A stretch of 64,000 nucleotides of DNA. Source: an uncultured Micrococcaceae bacterium (lineage in GTDB: Bacteria > Actinomycetota > Actinomycetes > Actinomycetales > Micrococcaceae). The stretch's first letter is position 1. Every line of letters begins with the position of its first letter. Where the stretch lies: assembly GCA_947502645.1 (NCBI GenBank), contig CANNAD010000003.1, positions 118,622 through 182,621 of the forward strand, read 5' to 3'. Made by a program: the position numbers and the translations under genes. The notes below the pieces were generated by a model that saw only the letters and a program-made list of their open reading frames with translations, ran no database searches and was not told the DNA's origin. Positions 48,601 through 55,614 of the stretch are shown here, in pieces.

Positions 48601-51600
48601 GGCTGTCTTTGACGGTGTAACGCACGTTGTAGGTGCCGCCCTGTTCCGGTGCGGTGAACAGCACCCGTCCCTTGACGACCTCGGGATTCATGGTCTCGGG
48701 GGTGGCTGAGACGCCGTCTCCAGTCAGGGAAATGGCATCTCCATCAGGGTCGGAGTCGTTGCGCAGGGCATCCACGGCGATGGACCGCCCGGGGCGAAGT
48801 TCCACTCCGTCATCCACGGTGACCGGTTTCTGGTTCCGCTCAGCCAGCGGCGCAATCCCTACCTGGACGGTGGCGGTTGCCACGGCGCCGAGTCGGTCCC
48901 GCACCGCGTAGGTGAAGGAGTCCGTGCCGCCGGCCGCGGCGGATGCGGTGTAGTCGATGTAGTCCGGGCCCGCTACGGCGGCACCGAGCTCGGGAGCCTG
49001 ATCGATGCCGGTCAGGGAAACGGAGTCTCCGTCTGCGTCCAGACCGGAGAGCGGTACGGGAATCCGTACGGTAGATCCGGCAATGACGCGTGCTTCAACA
49101 TTTCTCGGTGTTGGCGGCGTGTTCCGTTCGTCCTGGGGACGAATGGTAATCCGGACTTCGGCTGAATCTTTCTGACCTGAGCTATCCACTACCTCGTAGA
49201 TCGCATACACGGTTTTCGCGGTGTCGCCTGCGACGAAGCGGAGGGTGTTCTCGGAGACGAACAGCTGCCCGTCCTCTGGTGCCACATCCTGTGCGATGAC
49301 CGGATTGAGGGTCAGTTCATCCCCGTTGGGGTGCGTGTCATTTTCGAGCACAGGGATGTTGACGACGTCCCCGCTCCTGACGATCGCTGTATCCGGTTCG
49401 GCCCGTGGCGGAAGAACTTCATCCGGCGCTTCAATGGACAGGACGTTGACTTCACCGGTCGCTGAGGCCTGACCATTGGAGACCGTGTATTTTACGGTCT
49501 CCTGGCCTTTAAGGCCGCCAACATCATGGATGCGGAGGACATTGTGCTCCAGAATGGCTACCTTCAACGGGGAGCCGGCTGCAACCTCGACCGACTGAAC
49601 CACGAGGATTCCGCCAGCTGGGTCTGAGTCATTGGCCAGAACGTCCACCAGGACGTCCCCGTGCCCAGGTAGCAGCGCAACATCGCGGACCGCGATGGGC
49701 GATCCCTCATCGCTGTCGGATTCAGCATCCACCCGGATGAGGCCGCTGGCACTCTTGGGACCGTTGGTGGCCAGATACTCGATGTAGTACGTGCCCGCCT
49801 TGGCCGGCGTGAACTTGATGGTTCCGGTCTCGTAGTCAGGAACGGCTTTCGCGTCTCCCGTGAACGTGACTTTTGCCAGTCTCAGCTCGCCGCCCGTGGC
49901 ATCAATGTCGTTGCTCAGCGGCGATATTTCGGTCTGCTGGCCAACGGTTGAGGTCACGTGGTCAAAGTTGACCACGGGCGGCAGAACCCCTGCTGCCCGA
50001 ACGTCCATGGTGACCACGCCCGACGTCGACTCCCGCCCATCGGAGACCTCGATGCGGACTTCCTTGGGCCCGAGCGATTTGCCGATGTCGCGGAAGGTCA
50101 GCATGCCGTCATACCGGCTGCGCACCTGGTCTCCGACATCTGTGGGCTCAGCACCTACGAGGAAGAGGTCGTCGCCGTCCGGATCCGTCCAGTTGCTGAG
50201 GATGTTCTGACTGACGCTTTTGCCCTCCTCCACCAGAATGGTGGTGGCCCGCTTGGGCTTGGGAGCCTCGTTGCTCTCGGCGTCCTTGATCTGGACGGTT
50301 GCCGTGGCTGTGGCCTTGCCGCCGCGGCCGTCGCCCACCTCATAGGTGAACTGCTGGCGGCCTGCAGCGGCGTCCTCGGGCACCACGACCTGCAGTCCCC
50401 CGCCGTCATAGACGGGCTGAACACTCAGCCCCTCAGGCGCATCGCCCGAGAGCCGGGCCTTCAGCAGGTCGCCGTCGGGATCCGTGTCATTGTCCAGAAT
50501 CGTCAGAATGGTGGTCTGTCCGGCACGGGCCCCGAAAGAATCATCCTCAGCTACTGGAGGACGGTTCTCCTTGGTCCTGTCCGGGAGCGTAGTCACCAGG
50601 GACTCGTTGGCCGATTCATCCTCTTCATCATCGGCTTCGTCCTGCGGGGGCATGATGTCCCCCCAGTTGTTCACCAACATCATGTTCTGGTTGACCAGCC
50701 AGATATCCCCGGCGTTCATGTCATTGAGAACGACGACGTCCCGGTTCACCCGAAATACCAGGTCCGCATTCCCGCCAATACCTTTGATCTCTTCCGAGCG
50801 GTCATGGGAATCATCCGCGCAGTCACGGATATACCGGGCGCTGGACCAGGCTGCGTAGATGCAGTCACCCTGCTGAACCGGGGCGGCCGGCTGGCCGGGC
50901 ACCTCGATGTCGGTGATGACCGGCTCTCCGCCGTCGAGCGGCTGTTTGATGAGCCCCTTCGTGGTGGCGATGGCCACATGATCAGAGGCTGTCCCGCTCT
51001 GCTGAAGGCGCGCGTCCCGGGAGTTCTCCACGGTGACGGACTTCCCGTCCGGAAGGATCAGGACACCGGATTCGCTGTCGAAGACCACGGGAAGGTTTCC
51101 GACGGCGGCAATCTGCGCGTCACCGAAGTCTGACAACGCCTCCGCCGTTGTGACCGAAGGCTCCGGTACGCTGCCGTCAGCGGCCACAGCAAAGGAAAGT
51201 ATGGATGATGTCGCCGGGTCCGCGATCAGTACCGTATCCGTGGAGGAAACAGCGGCGACTGCCCCGGGGGACTCCTTGATAACCGGCTTCTGCGACTTGC
51301 CGCTGAAACCCCCGAGCTCATCAGCTTTCGTGATCCACACCGTGCCAGTGGCATTTTCCGTGATCGCCACGATCTGCGAACCCAGCGCAATATCGGCCGT
51401 GCCTGGCAACTGGGTCTCCGTGCCACGCACCACGTTGGCAATATCCACCGGGGAGACCATGGACTGGTCCGTGTTCAGGTTCAGCACGGTGCGGCCCGCC
51501 TGCGCCACATCGAAACCATCGCTATTGGCTGTGTAGCCGCCGTCAATCAACTGTGACTGGTAATTGAGGTGGCCCACCATGCCGAGGTTCTGGTTGGTGA

Positions 51601-51760
51601 CCCACACGCCGCCGTCGTTCAGCTCCACGTCCGCGGTAGCAAAACCAGGATAGAGAACGGCACCGGCAACAAGCGCGACAGACAGCACGGAGACACCGGC
51701 GGTGGTGACGGCACGACGGCGTCTGCGAAGCGTAGGCAGAAGGTGGCTGAAAAACTTCAC
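45614..51760 (-). CDS. Giant Ig-like/FN3 repeat surface protein, copy 2
   Basis: A 2048-residue paralogue of the next gene, 72 bp upstream of it. Same order: N-terminal anchor (RAVTTAGVSVLSVALVAGAV), propeller-like region with GGVWVTNQNLGMVGHLNYQS and VVLNDMNAGDIWLVNQNMM, and acidic linker (DEADDEEDESANES). Then eleven Ig/cadherin-like repeats (about 400-1460, e.g. DNDTDPDGDLLKA), five FN3-like repeats, and a C-terminal Cys-containing tip. The tip (about 1950-2048; RSCMESPDFSSNNYGG, ASCFVSSGSGLWYKQVAGT) differs from copy 1 and resembles an SH3-like module. I chose the GTG at 51760 (VKFFSHLLPTL) because it aligns with MKFTWGRS of copy 1; 28 further upstream in-frame codons cover the promoter region. 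Probably first gene of the main transcript. Confidence 0.87.
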   Translation of the reverse strand: MKFFSHLLPTLRRRRRAVTTAGVSVLSVALVAGAVLYPGFATADVELNDGGVWVTNQNLGMVGHLNYQSQLIDGGYTANSDGFDVAQAGRTVLNLNTDQSMVSPVDIANVVRGTETQLPGTADIALGSQIVAITENATGTVWITKADELGGFSGKSQKPVIKESPGAVAAVSSTDTVLIADPATSSILSFAVAADGSVPEPSVTTAEALSDFGDAQIAAVGNLPVVFDSESGVLILPDGKSVTVENSRDARLQQSGTASDHVAIATTKGLIKQPLDGGEPVITDIEVPGQPAAPVQQGDCIYAAWSSARYIRDCADDSHDRSEEIKGIGGNADLVFRVNRDVVVLNDMNAGDIWLVNQNMMLVNNWGDIMPPQDEADDEEDESANESLVTTLPDRTKENRPPVAEDDSFGARAGQTTILTILDNDTDPDGDLLKARLSGDAPEGLSVQPVYDGGGLQVVVPEDAAAGRQQFTYEVGDGRGGKATATATVQIKDAESNEAPKPKRATTILVEEGKSVSQNILSNWTDPDGDDLFLVGAEPTDVGDQVRSRYDGMLTFRDIGKSLGPKEVRIEVSDGRESTSGVVTMDVRAAGVLPPVVNFDHVTSTVGQQTEISPLSNDIDATGGELRLAKVTFTGDAKAVPDYETGTIKFTPAKAGTYYIEYLATNGPKSASGLIRVDAESDSDEGSPIAVRDVALLPGHGDVLVDVLANDSDPAGGILVVQSVEVAAGSPLKVAILEHNVLRIHDVGGLKGQETVKYTVSNGQASATGEVNVLSIEAPDEVLPPRAEPDTAIVRSGDVVNIPVLENDTHPNGDELTLNPVIAQDVAPEDGQLFVSENTLRFVAGDTAKTVYAIYEVVDSSGQKDSAEVRITIRPQDERNTPPTPRNVEARVIAGSTVRIPVPLSGLDADGDSVSLTGIDQAPELGAAVAGPDYIDYTASAAAGGTDSFTYAVRDRLGAVATATVQVGIAPLAERNQKPVTVDDGVELRPGRSIAVDALRNDSDPDGDAISLTGDGVSATPETMNPEVVKGRVLFTAPEQGGTYNVRYTVKDSRGADAVGNIRVIVDQNAPLLAPIAKDDRVEPAETMGREAVDVPVLENDEDPDGVAEDLTVTVNSAKYEGVSVADGVVKVELTDTPRAIPYTVEDIDGGLGTALIWVPGRGQQHPVLTEKGPIDVAAGKELTLDLADYVRVREGRTPRLTVQENVSAIGTSSQDWVADENTLSYQADIDYEGIGSITFEVTDGSGPDDPEGLKSTLTVLTNVIPDKDRNFPPTFTSGSLEVAKAEPAASLDLRALADDPNPDDVDRLKFALEGAVPPGFTGSLQGSTLSIEAASDAPVGTTGRLSVSVTDGRSEKVLSSIDLSVLASSRPLPVANDDTVPEAVQGKSVPVDVLANDVNPFPDSPLEIVRVVADGNGTASQDGDRIVVTPASDFVGSMSVTYTVKDKTGEGSRQVSAQILLTVEGKPGVPSTPAVESVRNQTVVLAWDPPASNGSPITSYQVTSNRGFSQDCTTTTCTLTGLTNNTEYIFRVAAVNEHGTSDPSPESATARPDAKPEQPQPPVLTFGDGELDVQWTPPKNEGSPVEKYTLQISPAPRNGASQKTATGTALTWTGLQNGTAYKVRVQAHNKAPDPSDWSDYSAAEIPAGIPDVPAAPTTQRVESVGAQSQLKVDWNDVADNGAEVTAYEVREYVGNTLRRTLPVVGVSEQTITVPNSEQGYTYDVRAKNKAGWSVFGAQSAPRRAVGSPASPAPAQLRETNTGGTGQSVTITFSPLTAAQRNGARAGEVSYQASFNGGGWRGVNSGDTVSGFANGSRVTATLRAVVNSDGASMNGAPSGASNAVTPYGRPHAPNASSGTSERGNKRVYFTWSAPASNGRAVAYVRYRHVAPTKEWRNGGMSGKADFPADDYGKSVSLEFQTCDVTGQCSEGRVISGQAGAAPKPPQTRWDLVVGGGRTDLTTRSCMESPDFSSNNYGGPGNCKGDHWTYPGNSITASCFVSSGSGLWYKQVAGTRGINNGLIVKGLHVREAGTQANLYGSKPTGMPRC

Positions 51761-51809
51761 GGCGGAAATCCAGGCGGTTCGAGGGACGGTAACGGGACCG
51801 GATAAGTCC

Positions 51810-51840
51810 TCTATAAGAGTGCCACGCCCCGTCAATCCAA
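51810..51840 (-). promoter_or_regulatory. Possible promoter of the giant-protein/type VII-like locus
   Basis: The 127-bp gap between the cyclase stop and the GTG of copy 2 holds TATAGA (51810-51815, minus strand). Upstream TTGGAT is 19 bp away and TTGACG 14 bp away, neither at ideal spacing. It is the best promoter-like sequence in the gap, but the assignment is weak. Confidence 0.35.
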
Positions 51841-51887
51841 CCAAGCGCCAGACATGGGCAGAACTCTCCCATGCGGCACGAGCAGAC

Positions 51888-53021
51888 TCAGTCCACGATC
51901 AGTCCGGAACCTTTTCCCTGATACACAGTGACCGGGTAGATTTCACCGAACCCGCGCACACTCTTCGCCTCACCGGCAACCAGCACGAACCTGTCATTAT
52001 CCTGCAGCGTCACCGCCGTGGAAGCGTCCACAAGCACCGTCCCCGGCTCTGCCAATGCCGTCAGCCGTGCCGCCAGATTCACCGTAGGACCGTAAATGTC
52101 ACCGAGCCTGGACAGGATCCTTCCCCACACCATCGACACCCGAGCTGAGGGCAGCACTTCATCGTCGGTGAAAGCCTTCGCCAGCGCCAGAGAGATCTCG
52201 GCACCCTCAGCAGGAGTATCGGCAATATAGAGCACTTCATCGCCGATCGTTTTCACCAGCCGCCCGCCACCGACCGCAATGATTTCCGCGCACTTGTTCT
52301 CGAAACGCTGCACCAGCTGAGCCAGCGTCTTCTCGTTCATCTGCCGGGACAGGCTCGTGTAGGAGACCAGATCCGCGAACCCAACCGCCCGGGCCAACGG
52401 CAGCGGGGCGTCGTCGTCGGGCGTGGACGGAACATCGCCTTCCATGACCAGACCGGCCTCGGCCCGCAAGGCAAGCCGCTGCACTGCAGCGTTCAGCTGC
52501 CGTCTCCACGCGTAGACGAGCGTCTTCTCCAACGGTTCAATCAGCGCTGGCAGCCCCGCCACCAGACGTTTACGGGCGTCCGCATCTGTGAGCTGGTACT
52601 GCGACACGAGTTCCTCCACGAGGGCCTCAACCTGCCACACCACCATCCGGTCCGTCATCTGCCCGATGGACCTCGCAACGGAGATGACAGCTTCCTCCGT
52701 GATCTGCTCCTCACGAACCATCCGCACGATGGTTGCCAGGGCTTCCTGGTCATTCGGAGTGAAAGCGACGTCGTCGTCCCCCAGATTCGGGAAACCCATG
52801 GCGCGCCAGAACTTGCGGGCCGACAACAGGGACACACCGGCCCCAGCAGCGACCTCACGACGCTTCAGCGTACGTTCGGCACCCAGCAGCTCAATCTCAA
52901 GGTCCCGGATGATGCGCCGGTTCGCACCCTCGGGCGACGGCGCGGCCTCCGACTCCTCCACGCGAGCGTCCCCGGCAGGATCCGACGGCTCTTCCGCTGC
53001 ATCACTACCGCCGGTCATCAT
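51888..53021 (-). CDS. Class III adenylate/guanylate cyclase with N-terminal regulatory domain
   Basis: A 377-residue soluble cyclase. Residues about 30-190 are an all-helical regulatory domain (LKRREVAAGAGVSLLSARKF, then VVWQVEALVEELVSQYQL) like that of mycobacterial Rv1264/Rv2212-type cyclases. The catalytic domain (about 205-370) has VGFADLVSYTSLSRQM (metal Asp), GGGRLVKTIGDEVLYIA (substrate Lys and second metal Asp) and GDIYGPTVNLAARLTA (Asn and Arg of the transition state), so it should be active as a homodimer. Two adjacent ATGs (53021, 53018) are possible. It overlaps the PH-domain gene by 17 bp and precedes the giant-protein genes, so a nucleotide signal may accompany surface-system expression (inference). 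Confidence 0.92.
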   Translation of the reverse strand: MMTGGSDAAEEPSDPAGDARVEESEAAPSPEGANRRIIRDLEIELLGAERTLKRREVAAGAGVSLLSARKFWRAMGFPNLGDDDVAFTPNDQEALATIVRMVREEQITEEAVISVARSIGQMTDRMVVWQVEALVEELVSQYQLTDADARKRLVAGLPALIEPLEKTLVYAWRRQLNAAVQRLALRAEAGLVMEGDVPSTPDDDAPLPLARAVGFADLVSYTSLSRQMNEKTLAQLVQRFENKCAEIIAVGGGRLVKTIGDEVLYIADTPAEGAEISLALAKAFTDDEVLPSARVSMVWGRILSRLGDIYGPTVNLAARLTALAEPGTVLVDASTAVTLQDNDRFVLVAGEAKSVRGFGEIYPVTVYQGKGSGLIVD

Positions 53022-53580
53022 CGGTCCATTCCGTCTCGCGTCCCAGTTCCAAGTCCATGTCTACACCATCAAACATCACGGTCATGGGAAGTTCCTCAAT
53101 GGCCCCGACAACATACTCCTTGAACGTGTGAATGTGCGGCACATCCCGGTACTGCACGCTGCGGTCACGGCCAAGATCCACCGTGAGCGTTCCGCCGCCG
53201 AACAGCCGGTCTGCCAACGACTGCGAGCTGTCCAGCTGGTAGATCCCCGGCAGCGGCAGGTCATGCTCACGCTGACTCAGGACTCCGCGCCTGAACACCA
53301 GACGACGGTTCGTCAGCACAAACCGCGTGGAGGACCACTTGAGCAGCGGATAGAGCACCCACCTCAAAAACATCAGCGCCAGCAGAATCAGGACGGTCGG
53401 CACAAGCGTGGGAAGCCAGGCAGCGAACTCGGGCGCATGACCGGTACGGCCAGCCCATCCCAGCCAGTAGGCCGCCGCTCCCGTGAGCATGAGCCCCAGC
53501 AGGACAGGCCACACAAGGTACCTGGACTGCGGCCGGGACGAGACAATGACGTGCTCTCCGGCGTGCAGGCGCAACCGCAT
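53005..53580 (-). CDS. PH-domain (bPH2) membrane protein
   Basis: A 191-residue protein with two N-terminal transmembrane helices (WPVLLGLMLTGAAAYWL and WLPTLVPTVLILLALMFLRW). A bacterial PH-like domain follows (about 82-165), with the typical pattern STRFVLTNRRLVFRRGVLSQ, a DLPL...I segment, and TLTVDLGRDRSVQYRDVPH. The tail is acidic (ETEWTDDDRR). The ATG at 53580 follows AGGAGGCAGGGG. Its 3' end overlaps the cyclase gene by 17 bp. Such proteins are common, probably membrane-associated scaffolds; no specific role is evident. Confidence 0.85.
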   Translation of the reverse strand: MRLRLHAGEHVIVSSRPQSRYLVWPVLLGLMLTGAAAYWLGWAGRTGHAPEFAAWLPTLVPTVLILLALMFLRWVLYPLLKWSSTRFVLTNRRLVFRRGVLSQREHDLPLPGIYQLDSSQSLADRLFGGGTLTVDLGRDRSVQYRDVPHIHTFKEYVVGAIEELPMTVMFDGVDMDLELGRETEWTDDDRR

Positions 53581-53629
53581 CCCCTGCCTCCTGCCCGGTA
53601 AAGTCGCGCTGCCTTTTGGCCAGCTATCC

Positions 53630-54529
53630 CTAGATTACCGGTGGCTGGGGCTCGGTCGGCCGCAGATGGACGACGTCGCCGGCAGAGACGGTATGCACAA
53701 CGTTGTGACTGTCCCGAATCTGAAGGCAACCGTCCCGGTCCAGGCCGGCCGCATACCCGAGGACGTGTTCACCGCTCGGAAGCTCCGCACGAACCTGCTG
53801 GCCGATGGTGTGCATGAAACCAGATACCTTCGCAGCCAGAGATGTTCCGTCCGCCCATGGCGTGAAAGCATCCCCACCGACGTCGCAGAAGCTGCGGTAA
53901 TGCCCGGCGAGCGCACGCAGGTAGGCCTTCAGGAGAATGTTTCGGTCGGTGGTCGCCGCGTACTCCAACAGCAGGGACGTAGCGCTGCTGACGGGCAGTT
54001 CGTCGTCGGTCAGGCACACATTCATGCCGGCCCCGACGACGACGGCCGGAGGCGTTCCGTCCGGACTCTGAACCATCTGCGCCAACAGGCCCGCAAGCTT
54101 GCGGCCGTCCACATGAACATCGTTGGGCCACTTGATGGTCGCCGGTATCTCCGCGTGCTCACGGACAGCTTCCACGAGCGAGAGCGCAGCCAGCAGGGAG
54201 AGCCACGAATAGCTGCGCGTCGGCAGCGGCATGGCATTAGCCCCTGCGGGACGCAGCAGGACACTGACAATGATCGAGCTGCGTTCCGGCGCCGTCCAGG
54301 TCCGCTCCATCCGACCCCGACCAGCAGTCTGCATTTCCGCGGTCAGCACACTCAGATCCGGCCAGAGCGCCGCCCCCTGAAGGGCATGATCCGCCAGATC
54401 CGTATTCGTGGACCCCGTTTCCTCCACCAGCTCAATGCGGGCAAACGGCCCCCGGGGAGCACAAAGGGCCGCAGTAAGCTCGCGCTCATTCAGGCTCGGA
54501 CGTTCCAGGTTGGAATAGCGGTGACTCAT
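53630..54529 (-). CDS. birA: Biotin--[acetyl-CoA-carboxylase] ligase (BirA)
   Basis: A 299-residue ligase that activates biotin to biotinyl-AMP and attaches it to the BCCP domain of acyl-CoA carboxylases. Key motifs: VEETGSTNTDL, the biotin/ATP loop QTAGRGRMERTW (about residues 67-78), TIKWPNDVHVDGRKLAGLL with the catalytic Lys, and VVVGAGMNV. The C-terminal domain holds DGCLQIRD. No N-terminal DNA-binding domain is present, so it is a monofunctional ligase without the repressor role known in E. coli. The neighbouring accD/accE and biotin carboxylase genes are its logical targets. ATG at 54529 close to a GAGGG site. Confidence 0.94.
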   Translation of the reverse strand: MSHRYSNLERPSLNERELTAALCAPRGPFARIELVEETGSTNTDLADHALQGAALWPDLSVLTAEMQTAGRGRMERTWTAPERSSIIVSVLLRPAGANAMPLPTRSYSWLSLLAALSLVEAVREHAEIPATIKWPNDVHVDGRKLAGLLAQMVQSPDGTPPAVVVGAGMNVCLTDDELPVSSATSLLLEYAATTDRNILLKAYLRALAGHYRSFCDVGGDAFTPWADGTSLAAKVSGFMHTIGQQVRAELPSGEHVLGYAAGLDRDGCLQIRDSHNVVHTVSAGDVVHLRPTEPQPPVI

Positions 54530-54551
54530 GCCCTCAATCCTAGGCCGGTGG

Positions 54552-55418
54552 CTACAGAAACATGTCGCGGATCAGCTGGTCCTCCGGGGCTCCAAGGCTG
54601 TAACCGGTGAAGTCACTGACACCTTCCTCAGCCAGCGCCTCTTCATCCGTGTAGAAATTTCCGGTACAGCCGCGCGGATCGCGGGTCAGGATGGCATGGG
54701 CAGCATCGGCGACGATTTCCGGTCCGCGCGCAGCCTGGACCATCTTCTTCCCGCCGGGCATGTTCCGGATCGCCGCCGTATCGATCAACGTGCACGGCCA
54801 CAACGAATTAACGGCGATCCCATCCGCACGCAGCTCTTCCGCCAGACCCAGCGTTGTCAGACTCATCCCGTATTTGGCCATGGTGTACGGAAGGTGGGAA
54901 CCCGCCCACTTAGGGTCCAGATTCAGGGGCGGAGACAGCGTCAGGATATGGGCCGACGTCGACTTCCTGAGGGCTTCAAGGGAGAACTTGGACAGCATGA
55001 GGGTGCCGCGGACGTTGATGTCCGCCATCAGGTCATAGCGCTTCATCGATACATCCGAGGTGGATGAGAGGTCGATGGCCGAGGCGTTGTTGACCACAAT
55101 GTCGATCCCGCCGAACTCCCTGACCGTGGCATCCACCGCTGCCGTGACGTCGTCGTCGTTTCGGACGTCTCCCACGATGGCGAGGGCCCGGCCGCCCGCC
55201 TCCTCGATGGCTGCAGCAGCAGTGTGGACGGTGCCCTCCAACGCGGGATGGGGTTCGGACGTCTTGGCCATGATGGCCACGTTGGCGCCGTCGCGGGCGG
55301 CACGCAGGGCGATCGCCAGCCCGATTCCACGGCTTCCGCCTGACATCAGGATGGTGCGTCCCTGGAGGGAACGCTCCGCATGGTTCGGGGTTGCTGAAGG
55401 CTGGTCTGCTGTAGTCAT
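54552..55418 (-). CDS. SDR family oxidoreductase (HSDL2-like)
   Basis: A 288-residue short-chain dehydrogenase. Cofactor motif ILMSGGSRGIGLAIALRAA (about residues 22-40), VGDVRNDDDV, VNNASAIDL (NNAG position), a Ser-containing strand ILTLSPPLNLDPKW, and the catalytic Tyr/Lys in PYTMAKYGMS. The SPPLNL segment followed by the GSHLPYTMAKYG block is typical of the HSDL2/hydroxysteroid-dehydrogenase-like branch, often found near acyl-CoA metabolic genes. Divergent from accD, with about 200 bp between; 22 bp upstream of birA on the same strand, so the two are probably co-transcribed. Substrate unknown. Confidence 0.87.
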   Translation of the reverse strand: MTTADQPSATPNHAERSLQGRTILMSGGSRGIGLAIALRAARDGANVAIMAKTSEPHPALEGTVHTAAAAIEEAGGRALAIVGDVRNDDDVTAAVDATVREFGGIDIVVNNASAIDLSSTSDVSMKRYDLMADINVRGTLMLSKFSLEALRKSTSAHILTLSPPLNLDPKWAGSHLPYTMAKYGMSLTTLGLAEELRADGIAVNSLWPCTLIDTAAIRNMPGGKKMVQAARGPEIVADAAHAILTRDPRGCTGNFYTDEEALAEEGVSDFTGYSLGAPEDQLIRDMFL

Positions 55419-55446
55419 GCCACCAGCCTAAACCAGAGACGCCAGC

Positions 55447-55466
55447 GATGTTACCCGCCAGTAACA
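55447..55466. promoter_or_regulatory. ATGTTAC-N6-GTAACAT palindrome in the SDR-accD divergent gap
   Basis: Seven-base perfect arms flank CCGCCA. The element is about 30 bp upstream of the SDR start and 150 bp upstream of accD, an arrangement typical of a TetR-, GntR- or similar dimer site. It does not resemble the TGTAG/CTACA elements in the same gap, so two different regulators may act here. Confidence 0.5.
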
Positions 55467-55497
55467 TTCATGCAAGCCCAATCACGAGGAGCCGACC

Positions 55498-55514
55498 TTG
55501 TAGGGTCCCTACAG
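55498..55514. promoter_or_regulatory. TGTAG-N5-CTACA operator-like site 1, upstream of accD
   Basis: TGTAGGG-T-CCCTACA is a perfect 15-bp palindrome within TTGTAG-GGTCC-CTACAG. It lies about 100 bp before the accD ATG. The arms and 5-bp spacing match sites at 55562 and 62881. Confidence 0.55.
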
Positions 55515-55561
55515 CCAATCCGCCACAAAGGGCTACTAGACTGAACAAGACACTGGGCCAG

Positions 55562-55578
55562 TTGTAGATAACCTACTT
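55562..55578. promoter_or_regulatory. TGTAG-N5-CTACA operator-like site 2, upstream of accD
   Basis: TTGTAG-ATAAC-CTACTT has one full arm and one arm with two mismatches to CTACAA. It sits 37 bp before the accD start, where it could block transcription start or elongation. Confidence 0.45.
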
Positions 55579-55614
55579 AAGCCCGAGGCCCAGCAACCGC
55601 GATCCGGAGTATTG

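Noticed and set aside
51761-51844. A 28-codon N-terminal extension of giant copy 2.
   Set aside because: The paralogue begins at the position equivalent to the GTG at 51760, and the extra codons cover promoter-like sequence.
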